From positions 62,001 through 126,000 of the forward strand of contig NZ_JACAAX010000013.1 of the NCBI RefSeq assembly GCF_013377085.1: DNA of 64,000 nt. Reading direction: 5' to 3'. The notes beneath the pieces were generated by a model. That model had not been told where the DNA came from, searched no databases, and saw only the letters and a program-made list of their open reading frames with translations. This document shows positions 36,840 to 45,078 of this stretch, piece after piece. Made by a program: the position numbers and the translations under genes. Source of the stretch: Rhodoplanes sp. (lineage in GTDB: Bacteria > Pseudomonadota > Alphaproteobacteria > Rhizobiales > Xanthobacteraceae). Each line of letters starts with the position of its first letter. Position 1 is the stretch's first letter.

Positions 36840-37118
36840 GCGGAGCGTGTCCTCGTCGTGATCGGGTGCGGGGGTGGATGCAGGTTTGTTGCGGGGGGCG
36901 ATCGAACCGACGCGGGCGCGCGGCGTTGGCAGGCGAGGGCGTCGGGGCTGGCGAAGCCTTGGTGAACTCCTGTCGGGTCCGGAACGACCTATGCACTGAG
37001 GCGGCAGGCTGCAGGGTGCGCGGGAACCGGCCCCGATGGCAAGCGTGATGGCGGCCGCGCGGGTCGCCGGCCATGGCCGGCATCCCGGCCGCGCCGAGAC
37101 GACGGGAGCACCTGGATC

Positions 37119-37855
37119 GTGCAAGACACCCTCACGGACCGCTATCGCCTCGGACTTCCCCAGCCGGCGCAAGGCGCATCGCGGCGGTTCTTTCGGTCCT
37201 TCATCCATTTCTTCTCGTATCAGCTCTTTCTCAAGCGCCGGCAGCGGCGCACCGTCGAGGCGGCCGGCTTCCGGCTTGCCGTGCTGCCGACCGTGTTCGA
37301 CCCGCGGCGCTTCATCACCAGCGAGTTTTTCGCCGGCTTCATCGGCACCCTCGACCTGCAGGGGCTCAGGGTCGCCGATGTCGGCACGGCTCCGGCATCC
37401 TGGCGCTCGCGGCCGCCCGCGCCGGTGCCGAGCGGGTGCTCGCCGTCGACATCAACCCCAATGCGGTCCGCGAGGCAGTCGACAACGCCGAGACCAACGG
37501 GCTCGGTGGCCGGGTCGCCGGCATCGGCTCGAATCTGCTTTCGGCGGTTGCGCCGCAGCCGCTGTTCGACGTGATCATCTCGAGCCCGCCGTCGTTCGCC
37601 GGCGAGCCGCGCGACGTGGCCGACCGGGCCGGGGCGGCGGGGCCCGGCTATCGCGACATCGCCGGCCTGTTCGTCCAGGCGCGAGAGCGGCTGCGGCCCG
37701 GCGGCCGCATGTATGTGCTGTTCTCCTCGGACTCCGACCTGCACCGCCTCGGCGCCCTGATCAGCGAGGCGGGATTCGCGGCCCGTCTGGTCGGCGAGCG
37801 CTCGATCGTGCTCGAAACCTTCATTCTCTACGAGCTGCGCCCGCAGCTCGGATAG
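37119..37855 (+). pseudogene. Frameshifted class I SAM-dependent methyltransferase (N5-glutamine / RsmC-like small domain)
   Basis: The gene is read in two frames. The 5' part (GTG 37119 to about 37384) gives LFLKRRQRRTVEAAGF and RRFITSEFFAGF and ends LRVADVGT. The 3' part (about 37387 to 37855) continues SGILALAAARAGAERVLAVD, INPNAVREAVDNAETNGLGG and VIISSPPSFAGE and ends LYELRPQLG. One missing G in the run at 37384-37387 would join them as VADVGTGSGILA, the SAM-binding motif I. The NPPY-like motif here is SSPPSF. Repaired, it would be about 245 residues. It is either a recent pseudogene or a one-base sequencing error. The target (protein glutamine, RNA or small molecule) is unknown. Confidence 0.8.
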
Positions 37856-38216
37856 GGCAGGGCCGGGCGGCCCGGCGGCCCGGCCGGGTGCGGCTCGCGG
37901 GCGAGCGACCGCCGCGCCGGGCCGCCTCGGCGGCTGATTCGACAAGAGCGGTGGCTGTCGGGATCGGGCCGGCGCCGGGGGGCGGACTCGATCATTAGAA
38001 TGCGATCGATCCGTCTAGGCTCAGGCTAACCGTCGGTTCGGAAACTGCCTGTCCGGACCGCCCCGGCGGTCCTCGGGTGTGGCTGAAAAGCCATGTCTTT
38101 TAAGAATTGACGGCGAGAATAATCAGAAAGAGCGCCGGAACCTTGTTAGGGCTTCGGCGTTCTACTACCACGGCGCGATATGACCTTCGGCGCGCCGAGC
38201 AACACGGGGGGCTCTC
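37856..38216. other. Intergenic region with GC palindromes and an EcfG promoter
   Basis: This is 361 bases without a gene. The first 40 bases contain overlapping GGCCCGG/CCGGGCC palindromes without a T-run, so they are at most a weak terminator. The last 90 bases hold a perfect EcfG-type promoter (listed separately) for the L,D-transpeptidase gene. Nothing else was recognised. Confidence 0.5.
38137..38161 (+). promoter_or_regulatory. EcfG (general stress response) promoter
   Basis: GGAAC at 38137-38141 is followed after exactly 16 bases by CGTT at 38158-38161. This is the full consensus for promoters read by the alphaproteobacterial general stress sigma factor EcfG. The predicted transcript starts near 38168, about 50 bases before the L,D-transpeptidase GTG. 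No other promoter is needed to explain that gene. Confidence 0.7.
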
Positions 38217-39584
38217 GTGACAGACACGACGTGTGACGAAGTGCGTGAGTGTGGTTGGATGCTCCCGGTCGGAGCATCGGCCTTGTCCGGATTTTCCGCG
38301 ATCGCGCTGGGCGCGGCGCTGACCATTCTGTCAGTCGGCACGGCGGATGCCTCCTACTATTACTATTACGGCCAGTCGGCACAGCCGGGCAGCGTCTATC
38401 TGCCGGCACAGCAACGCCCCGCCGTGAAGAAGCAGGCGCGCCGGCCCAAGGCCGAGCAGCCCAAGAAGGACGCCGCCGCGCCGCACCAGCCGCGCGGGCC
38501 GCTGACCATCGTGGTCTCGCTCGGCGAGCAGCGGGCGCGGGTGTTCGACGCGACCGGCCAGATCGCCGAGGCGCCGGTCTCCAGCGGCACCAAGGCCCAC
38601 CCGACCTTTACGGGCGTGTTCAGCGTCATCCAGAAGGACCGCTATCACCACTCGAATCTCTACAACAACGCGCCGATGCCCTACATGCAGCGGCTCACCT
38701 GGTCCGGAACCGCAATGCACACGGGCGTGCTGCCCGGCTATGCGGCGTCGCACGGCTGCATCCGGCTGCCGAACTCCTTCGCCTCGCAGCTCTGGGGCAT
38801 GACCAAGCTCGGCACCCGGGTGGTCGTGGCGCGCTCCGGCGTCACGCCGGTCGACATCTCGCATCCGCAACTCGCGCTGCTGAAGCGCAAGCCCGATGCC
38901 GCCACTCCGATCGCCGACAGCCGCGCCGCCGGCAAGAGCGCCGCGGTCGATTCGACCGTGTCGGATGCGCCGAGCCCGGCCGTCCCGTCGGGCGAGCCGC
39001 TTGCCGCCGAGCCGGCGCCGACCCCCGCGGTCGAGCCCGTCGCCACGCCGGCCGCATCGCCTGCCGCGGACACGCCTGCTCCGGCGGCCGCCGCGCCCGC
39101 GCCCTCGACCCCGCTGGTCGAGTACGGCCCGCCGCGGCCCATGAAGCCCGGCCCGGTGTCGATCTTCGTCAGCAAGAAGGAAGGCAAGCTGTTCGTCCGC
39201 AAGGGTTTCGAGCCGATCTACGAGACCCCGATCACGTTCGCCCGGCCGGATGCGGTGCTCGGCACCCATGTCTTCACGGCGACCGCCTTCGAGGATGACG
39301 GCCAGGCGCTGCGCTGGACCGCGCTGTCGCTGCCGCCCGAGCTGCGGGCTGAGCCGACTGCCGAGACCCGCAAGGGCAAGGGCGCCAAGGCGGCTGCTCC
39401 GGCCATCGCGGCCGCCACCCCCACAGCCTCGGCGAAGGATGCGCTCGATCGCGTCCAGCTCCCGGCCGAGGCGGTCGAGCGTCTCGCCGAGCTGATGTCG
39501 CCGGGTGCATCGCTGATCGTCTCCGACAAGGGCCTCGGCTCGCACACCGGCCGCGGCACCGACTTCATCGTGCTGAGCCGGTGA
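38217..39584 (+). CDS. L,D-transpeptidase (YkuD) with a second, degenerate C-terminal lobe
   Basis: This cell-wall enzyme forms 3-3 peptidoglycan cross-links or attaches proteins to peptidoglycan. It has 455 residues from GTG 38217, which follows a GGGGGG site; an ATG at 38259 is a weaker alternative. A membrane anchor/signal lies at about 19-46, followed by a YYYYY run. The catalytic domain (about 95-210) has His168 and the His179-Gly-Cys181-Ile-Arg183 active site in AASHGCIRLPN. After a 110-residue Ala/Pro linker, the C-terminal region (about 307-455) starts VSIFVSKKEGKLFVRKGF. It resembles a YkuD sandwich without the cysteine motif. An EcfG promoter precedes the gene, so induction in stress or stationary phase is likely. 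Confidence 0.9.
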   Translation: MTDTTCDEVRECGWMLPVGASALSGFSAIALGAALTILSVGTADASYYYYYGQSAQPGSVYLPAQQRPAVKKQARRPKAEQPKKDAAAPHQPRGPLTIVVSLGEQRARVFDATGQIAEAPVSSGTKAHPTFTGVFSVIQKDRYHHSNLYNNAPMPYMQRLTWSGTAMHTGVLPGYAASHGCIRLPNSFASQLWGMTKLGTRVVVARSGVTPVDISHPQLALLKRKPDAATPIADSRAAGKSAAVDSTVSDAPSPAVPSGEPLAAEPAPTPAVEPVATPAASPAADTPAPAAAAPAPSTPLVEYGPPRPMKPGPVSIFVSKKEGKLFVRKGFEPIYETPITFARPDAVLGTHVFTATAFEDDGQALRWTALSLPPELRAEPTAETRKGKGAKAAAPAIAAATPTASAKDALDRVQLPAEAVERLAELMSPGASLIVSDKGLGSHTGRGTDFIVLSR

Positions 39585-39982
39585 CGCTCGGCCGGTGACG
39601 CTGGGTCGGTGAGGTGGGGGCGGCCAAAGCCGCCTTCCGCCGAGCCGGCCGCTCCGCCTCGCGCCCAGCCGATTCGGGTGCATGCAAATCCCAGACTGTC
39701 GCGGCCGGGCTCGTCCCGGCCGCTGCGTTTTCGGATACCGCTCGTCGCGCCGGCGGGAATTCTCTGGCCGTCCAGCTCCTCGTGCGTTAAGGAACCGTTT
39801 TCCGATCTGGCCGATCCGGCTTCGGTGAGGGGGGCGTCGCGTGCTCGCGCGAAGCGTGAGCCGTCCGTGGCGCTTCTGGCCGGTGCGCCCGGCGCATCCG
39901 CTGCGCTTGAACGCGTCGCGGCATAAGGGCCGCCGCAGAACGGCGGGGCGCTGGCCGGATCGAGACAACGAGGTGGGGGGGA
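39585..39982. other. Intergenic region upstream of the hyf-like operon
   Basis: This is 398 bases with no supported gene. It should contain the operon promoter. A near-match to the EcfG pattern (GGAAC at 39791, 16 bases, CGAT instead of CGTT) is present but imperfect. A GGCCGGG...CCCGGCC inverted repeat lies near 39700-39722. The ribosome-binding region of hyfB is the GAGGTGGGGGGG run at about 39970. Confidence 0.4.
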
Positions 39983-41995
39983 ATGCCGGAGGTCACCATC
40001 GGGCTTTGGTGCATTGCGGGCTTTCTCGGGACCGGCGTGCTCGGCGCCGTGCTCGGGCGGCATGCGGTCGCGACCCCGCTGGTCTACGGCACGGCCATGT
40101 GCGTCGCGCTCGCCGCCGTGCTGCTTGCCCTCGAGGTGCTGCTCGGCGCCGCGCCGGCCACCAGCCTGGTGCTGCCGATCGGCCTGCCGGGTCTGGGAGC
40201 GCATTTCCGTCTCGACGCGCTGGCTGCCTTCTTCATGCTGGTGGTGAATTTCGGTGCCGCCGCCGCGAGCCTCTACGCCATCGGCTACGGCCGCCACGAG
40301 AAGGCGCCCCTGCGGGTGCTGCCGTTCTACGGCCCGTTCCTCGCCGCCATGAACCTCGTTCTGCTGGCCGCCGACGCCTTCACGTTCCTGCTGTCCTGGG
40401 AGCTGATGTCGCTCGCCTCCTGGACGCTCGTCGTCTCGAATCATCGCCAGAGCGCCAACATCAGGGCCGGCTTCATCTATCTCCTGATGGCGAGCTTCGG
40501 CACGCTGTGCCTGCTGCTCACCTTCGGCCTGCTGTCGAATGCGACCGGGGACTTCACCTTCGAGCGGATGCGTGCCGCCGGCTCGAGCGAGACCGTGGTG
40601 GCGATGGCGACCCTGCTGGCGCTGGTCGGGGCGGGCTCGAAGGCCGGCCTGGTGCCGCTGCATGTCTGGCTGCCGCTCGCCCATCCGGCGGCGCCGAGCC
40701 ATGTCTCGGCCCTGCTCAGCGGCGTGATGACCAAGGTCGGCGTCTACGGCTTCATGCGCATCGTCTTCGACGTGATCGGCGATCTCAGCCCCTGGGCCGG
40801 CCTCGTGGTCGTGGTGGCGGGGGGCGCCACCGCCGTGCTCGGCGTGCTCTATGCCGTGATGCAGCGCGACCTCAAGCGGCTGCTCGCCTACTCGACAGTC
40901 GAGAACATCGGCATCATCTTCATCGGGCTCGGCCTGGCGCTCGCCTTCCGGGCGGATGGGCAGGCGCCGGCCGCGGCGCTCGCCCTGACGGCGGCGCTGT
41001 TCCACGTGCTCAACCACTCGGTGTTCAAGAGCCTGCTGTTCTTCGGCGCCGGCGCCGTGCAATCGGCGACCGGCGAGCGCGACATGGAGAAGCTCGGCGG
41101 GCTCGTCCACCGCATGCCGCAGACCGCCGTGGTGTTCCTGATCGGCTGCATGTCGATAGCCGCGCTGCCCCCCCTCAACGGCTTTGTCTCCGAGTGGATG
41201 ACGTTCCAGGCCATCCTGCTCAGCCCGCAGCTCACGCCCTGGGGCCTCAAGTTCGCGGTGCCGGCGGTCGGCGCCATGCTGGCGCTCGCGGCCGCGCTCG
41301 CCGGCGCCTGCTTCGTCAAGGCGTTCGGTGTCGTCTTCCTCAGCCGGCCACGCTCGCCCGCGGCCGCGAACGCCACCGAGGTCGACGGCTTCGCGCTGAC
41401 CGCCATGCTGATGCTCGCCTGGGTCTGCGTCGTCGCCGGCACGCTGCCCGGCTTCGTCATCGACGCGCTCCACCCGGTGACGCGCGCGCTCGCCGGCAGC
41501 GCGCTGCCCACCCAGGCCGGCGTGCCGTGGCTCTCGATCGTCCCGATCGCCGAGAGCCGCAGCTCCTACAACGGCCTGATCGTCTTCTTCTTCCTGATCG
41601 CCTCCGGCAGCATGACGGCCCTGGTGGTGCATCGCCTCGCCTCGCGCCGCACCCGCAAGAGTCCGGCCTGGGACTGCGGCTATCCGCTCGACAGCCCGAT
41701 CACCCAGTATTCGAGCGCGAGCTTCGCCATGCCGATCCGCCGCGTGTTCGGCACGGTGGTGTTCGGCGTGCACGAGACAGTCGACATGCCCCGCCCCGGC
41801 GAGATGCGCGCCGGTCACTACCGCCTGCGGGTGCGCGACCCGGCCTGGCGCTACCTCTACGGCCCGCTGGCGCGGCTCGTGCTGCGTTCGGCGCACAAGC
41901 TCAACCGGCTGCAGTTCCTCACCATCCGGCGCTATCTCGCGCTGGTCTTCGCCGCCCTCATCGTCCTCATGCTGGTGGTGGCGGCATGGCGCTGA
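39983..41995 (+). CDS. hyfB: Hydrogenase-4 component B-like antiporter subunit (HyfB/NuoL family)
   Basis: This large inner-membrane subunit has 670 residues and about 16 membrane segments. It belongs to the Mrp-antiporter / NuoL-M-N family and would carry protons or Na+ in an energy-converting complex. Key stretches are FTFLLSWELMSLASWTLV, with the channel glutamate, and GAGSKAGLVPLHVWLPLAHP, with the channel lysine and conserved HVWLP. DLKRLLAYSTVENIGII follows. A hydrophilic end segment, RKSPAWDCGYPLDSPITQYS, is typical of HyfB/HycC. It is the first gene of a tightly packed six-gene operon and overlaps hyfC by ten bases. Confidence 0.92.
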   Translation: MPEVTIGLWCIAGFLGTGVLGAVLGRHAVATPLVYGTAMCVALAAVLLALEVLLGAAPATSLVLPIGLPGLGAHFRLDALAAFFMLVVNFGAAAASLYAIGYGRHEKAPLRVLPFYGPFLAAMNLVLLAADAFTFLLSWELMSLASWTLVVSNHRQSANIRAGFIYLLMASFGTLCLLLTFGLLSNATGDFTFERMRAAGSSETVVAMATLLALVGAGSKAGLVPLHVWLPLAHPAAPSHVSALLSGVMTKVGVYGFMRIVFDVIGDLSPWAGLVVVVAGGATAVLGVLYAVMQRDLKRLLAYSTVENIGIIFIGLGLALAFRADGQAPAAALALTAALFHVLNHSVFKSLLFFGAGAVQSATGERDMEKLGGLVHRMPQTAVVFLIGCMSIAALPPLNGFVSEWMTFQAILLSPQLTPWGLKFAVPAVGAMLALAAALAGACFVKAFGVVFLSRPRSPAAANATEVDGFALTAMLMLAWVCVVAGTLPGFVIDALHPVTRALAGSALPTQAGVPWLSIVPIAESRSSYNGLIVFFFLIASGSMTALVVHRLASRRTRKSPAWDCGYPLDSPITQYSSASFAMPIRRVFGTVVFGVHETVDMPRPGEMRAGHYRLRVRDPAWRYLYGPLARLVLRSAHKLNRLQFLTIRRYLALVFAALIVLMLVVAAWR

Positions 41996-42942
41996 CCATC
42001 GATCTCCCGCTGCAGCTCCTGCAGATCACGTTTCTCCTGGCGATCGCGCCGCTGATCGTCGGCATCACCCGCAAGGTGCGGGCCCGCCTGCTGTGCCGGC
42101 GCGGGCCGCCGCTGGTGCAGCCCTATCTCGACATCTGGAAGCTGATGCACAAGGACGCCGTGGTCGCCGACAACGCCTCCTGGGTGTATCGCCGCGCGCC
42201 CTACATGATTTTCGCCGCGACCTGGGTCGCCGCCGGCCTGATCCCGACCTACGCGACCGGGCTCCTGTTCTCCTGGTCGGCCGACCTGATCGCCGTGATC
42301 GCGCTGCTCGGCACGGCGCGCTTCGCACTGGCGCTCGCCGGCATGGATGTCGGCACGGCGTTCGGCGGGATCGGTTCGTCGCGCGAGATGATGATCGCCT
42401 CGCTGGCCGAGCCGGCCATGCTGCTGATCTCCTTCGCGGTGGCGCTGATCGCCGGCACCACCCAGCTCTCCGCCATCGCGTCGCTGTTCTCGACCGGCGA
42501 CGTCGGCGTGCGCGTCTCGCTCGGCCTCGCGCTGCTCGCCCTGATCGTGGTCGGCATCGCCGAGAACGCCCGCATACCCGTAGACAACCCGGCCACCCAT
42601 CTCGAGCTCACCATGGTGCACGAGGCCATGATCCTCGAGTATTCCGGGCGCCATCTCGCCGTCATCGAGGCGGCCGCGCAGCTCAAGCTGGTGCTGTATT
42701 TCTCGCTGATCGCCTGCCTGTTCGCCCCGTTCGGCATGGCGACGGGCGAGAAGACGGCACTCGCGCTCGTCGTCGGCCTCGTCACCTTCGTTCTGAAGCT
42801 CGTCGTGCTCGCCGTGCTGCTGCCGATCGCCGAGACGACGGTCGCCAAGATGCGGGTCTTCCGCTACCCCGCCTTCGTCGGCAGCGCGTTCGCGGCGGCG
42901 GCGCTCGCCGTGTTCCTGCGCTTCGTGTCGCGAGGCTTCTGA
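41986..42942 (+). CDS. hyfC: Respiratory-chain NADH dehydrogenase subunit 1-like protein (HyfC/NuoH family)
   Basis: This 318-residue membrane subunit links the hydrophilic arm to the antiporter modules. About eight membrane helices are visible. NuoH-type conserved parts are QPYLDIWKLMHKDAVV, then SREMMIASLAEPAML, AENARIPVDNPATHLELTM and HEAMILEYSGRHLAVIE, rich in the charged residues of the quinone/proton funnel. The start is ATG 41986 inside the end of hyfB; its stop shares a base with hyfE. Confidence 0.92.
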   Translation: MALTIDLPLQLLQITFLLAIAPLIVGITRKVRARLLCRRGPPLVQPYLDIWKLMHKDAVVADNASWVYRRAPYMIFAATWVAAGLIPTYATGLLFSWSADLIAVIALLGTARFALALAGMDVGTAFGGIGSSREMMIASLAEPAMLLISFAVALIAGTTQLSAIASLFSTGDVGVRVSLGLALLALIVVGIAENARIPVDNPATHLELTMVHEAMILEYSGRHLAVIEAAAQLKLVLYFSLIACLFAPFGMATGEKTALALVVGLVTFVLKLVVLAVLLPIAETTVAKMRVFRYPAFVGSAFAAAALAVFLRFVSRGF

Positions 42943-43613
42943 TGAACCCGCTGTGGTTCGACATCGCCCATCTGCTGGCCGGCGGCGTGCTGGTGCTCAG
43001 CCTGATGCTGCTCTACCAGGACCGCATCACGGCAGTGATCAACGTGTTCGCCCTGCAGGCCGTGGTGCTGTCGCTGTCGGTCGGCTGGCAGGCGCTGGTG
43101 CAGAGCGCGCCGCATCTCGTCGCCACCGCCCTGATCGCCCTGGTCGCCAAGGGCGTGATCATCCCGACGGCGCTGCACCGGATCGTCCGCAAGCTCGACA
43201 TCCATCGCGAGGTCGAGCGGGTGGTCTCGGGCGGCCCGACCATGCTGGCCGGGCTCGGCCTCGTCGCCCTCTCGATCCTCCTGGTGCAGCCCGTGGTCGA
43301 GACCGCCGACCCGGTCGCCCGCGAGGACTTCGCCTTCGCGCTCGCAGTCGTGCTGCTCGGCCTCCTGGTGATGATCACGCGGCGCAACGCCGTCACCCAG
43401 GTGATCGGCTTCATGTCGCTCGAGAACGGGCTGATTCTCGCCGCCACCGGCGCCAAGGGCATGCCGCTGGTCGTCGAGGTCTCGGTCGCCTTCTCGGTGC
43501 TGATCGCCTTCATCGTCTTCGGCGTGTTCGTGTTCCGCATCCGCGAGCGGTTCGACACCGTCGACGTCAACGTGCTCGAACGCTACCGCGGCGAGCGACG
43601 GGAGCACCTGTGA
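42942..43613 (+). CDS. hyfE: Hydrogenase-4 membrane subunit E (HyfE)
   Basis: This small membrane subunit has 223 residues and about six helices. It combines NuoJ/NuoK-like features, as HyfE does: HLVATALIALVAKGVIIPTALHR is K-subunit-like and MITRRNAVTQVIGFMSLENG carries the conserved glutamate. The C-terminus is charged and cytoplasmic. ATGA overlaps join it to hyfC and hyfF. Confidence 0.9.
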   Translation: MNPLWFDIAHLLAGGVLVLSLMLLYQDRITAVINVFALQAVVLSLSVGWQALVQSAPHLVATALIALVAKGVIIPTALHRIVRKLDIHREVERVVSGGPTMLAGLGLVALSILLVQPVVETADPVAREDFAFALAVVLLGLLVMITRRNAVTQVIGFMSLENGLILAATGAKGMPLVVEVSVAFSVLIAFIVFGVFVFRIRERFDTVDVNVLERYRGERREHL

Positions 43614-45073
43614 TGCAGGACCTCGTCGCCGCGTTGCCGCTCGCACCCGTCACGCTGGTGCTGCTGCTGCCGGCGCTGGCCGTGCCGGTGCTGGCGGGGC
43701 TGTCGAACTATCGCGTCAGCGCCGGCCTCAACATGCTGTTCTCCGGCCTCACGTTCGTGGCCGGCCTGCTGATGCTCGCCGCGCCGCGCTCGCGCAGCGA
43801 CTTCATCATCGTCGACGACTTCAACATCTTCCTGGTGGTGCTCACCACCTTCATCGGCTTCTCCACCAGCGTCTACAGCGCCAGCTATATCGGCCACGAG
43901 CTGGAGACCGGGCGGCTGACGCCGACCTTCCTGCGCTTCTACCACGCCATGTACCAGGCCATGATGGGCGCCATGAATGTCGCGCTCGTCTCCAACAATA
44001 TCGGGCTGATGTGGGTGGGCCTCGAGGTCGCGACGCTGGCGACCGTCATGATGGTCGGCATCTATCGCACGCCCGAGGCCATCGAGGCGGCGTGGAAATA
44101 CTTCATCCTGGGCAGCGTCGGCATCGGCCTCGCCTTCTTCGGCACCATCCTGATCTACATGGTGTCGTCGAACGTGATCGGCGGCGGCATCCCGGCGATG
44201 GCCTGGGACGAGATCGTCCGCCATGCCGACCGGCTCGACCCCAAGCTGCTGTCGCTCGCCTTCGTGTTCCTTTTGGTCGGCTACGGCACCAAGGTCGGGC
44301 TGGCGCCGTTCCACGCCTGGCTGCCCGACGCCCATGCCGAGGGACCGACGCCGATCTCGGCGGTGCTGTCCGGGCTGCTCCTCAATGTCGCGCTCTACGC
44401 GCTGCTGCGCTTCAAGATGGTGGTGGCCGGCAATCCGGCGGCCATCAATGTCGGTGCCATCCTGATGACGCTCGGGCTGATCAGCCTGTTGTTCGCGGCC
44501 TTCATGCTTTACGGCCGGCGCGACATCAAGCGGCTGTTCGCCTACTCGTCGATCGAGCACATGGGCATCGCCACCTTCGCGTTCGGCCTCGGCGGGCCGC
44601 TGGCGAACTTCGCCGGCCTGCTGCACATGACCATGCACTCGCTGGTCAAGTCGGCGATCTTCTTCGCGGTCGGCCATGTCGCCCAGGCCAAGGGCACGCA
44701 GCGGCTCGCCGACATCAGCGGTCTGTCGACGACCCATCCGCTGCTCGCGGTCGGCTTCGCGCTCGGCGTCATCGCCATCGTCGGCCTGCCGCCCTTCGGC
44801 GTGTTCATGAGCGAGTTCCTGCTGGTGTCGACCGCCTTCGCGCGTCAGCCCATCCTCACCGTGCTGCTGGTCGCCGGCATCATCCTGGCGCTCGGCGCAC
44901 TGCTGCTGCGGCTGCAGCAGGCGATCTTCGGCGAGCCGCATGGGAAGGCCGATCCGGTGAAGGCGTCCTACTTGCCGCTGTTCGTCCATCTGCTGCTGGC
45001 GCTGGTCGCCGGCCTGTGGCTGCCGGACGCACTGGTGCGCTGGTTCCGCAGCGTCGCGGCGCTGCTCGGGTGA
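43613..45073 (+). CDS. hyfF: Hydrogenase-4 antiporter-like subunit F (HyfF/NuoN family)
   Basis: This is the second antiporter-type subunit, 486 residues, about 14 membrane helices. Channel motifs are NNIGLMWVGLEVATLATVMM (glutamate) and GYGTKVGLAPFHAWLPDAHA (lysine). DIKRLFAYSSIEHMGIATFA and the broken-helix FPVGH-like SAIFFAVGHVAQAKGT follow. HyfD, a third such subunit of E. coli hydrogenase 4, is missing here. The start is ATG 43613, overlapping hyfE. Confidence 0.92.
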   Translation: MQDLVAALPLAPVTLVLLLPALAVPVLAGLSNYRVSAGLNMLFSGLTFVAGLLMLAAPRSRSDFIIVDDFNIFLVVLTTFIGFSTSVYSASYIGHELETGRLTPTFLRFYHAMYQAMMGAMNVALVSNNIGLMWVGLEVATLATVMMVGIYRTPEAIEAAWKYFILGSVGIGLAFFGTILIYMVSSNVIGGGIPAMAWDEIVRHADRLDPKLLSLAFVFLLVGYGTKVGLAPFHAWLPDAHAEGPTPISAVLSGLLLNVALYALLRFKMVVAGNPAAINVGAILMTLGLISLLFAAFMLYGRRDIKRLFAYSSIEHMGIATFAFGLGGPLANFAGLLHMTMHSLVKSAIFFAVGHVAQAKGTQRLADISGLSTTHPLLAVGFALGVIAIVGLPPFGVFMSEFLLVSTAFARQPILTVLLVAGIILALGALLLRLQQAIFGEPHGKADPVKASYLPLFVHLLLALVAGLWLPDALVRWFRSVAALLG

Positions 45074-45078
45074 TCGCG

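Noticed and set aside
39218-41896. An 892-codon reverse frame opposite hyfB
   Set aside because: Gln/Arg/His-rich antisense shadow of a membrane protein gene.
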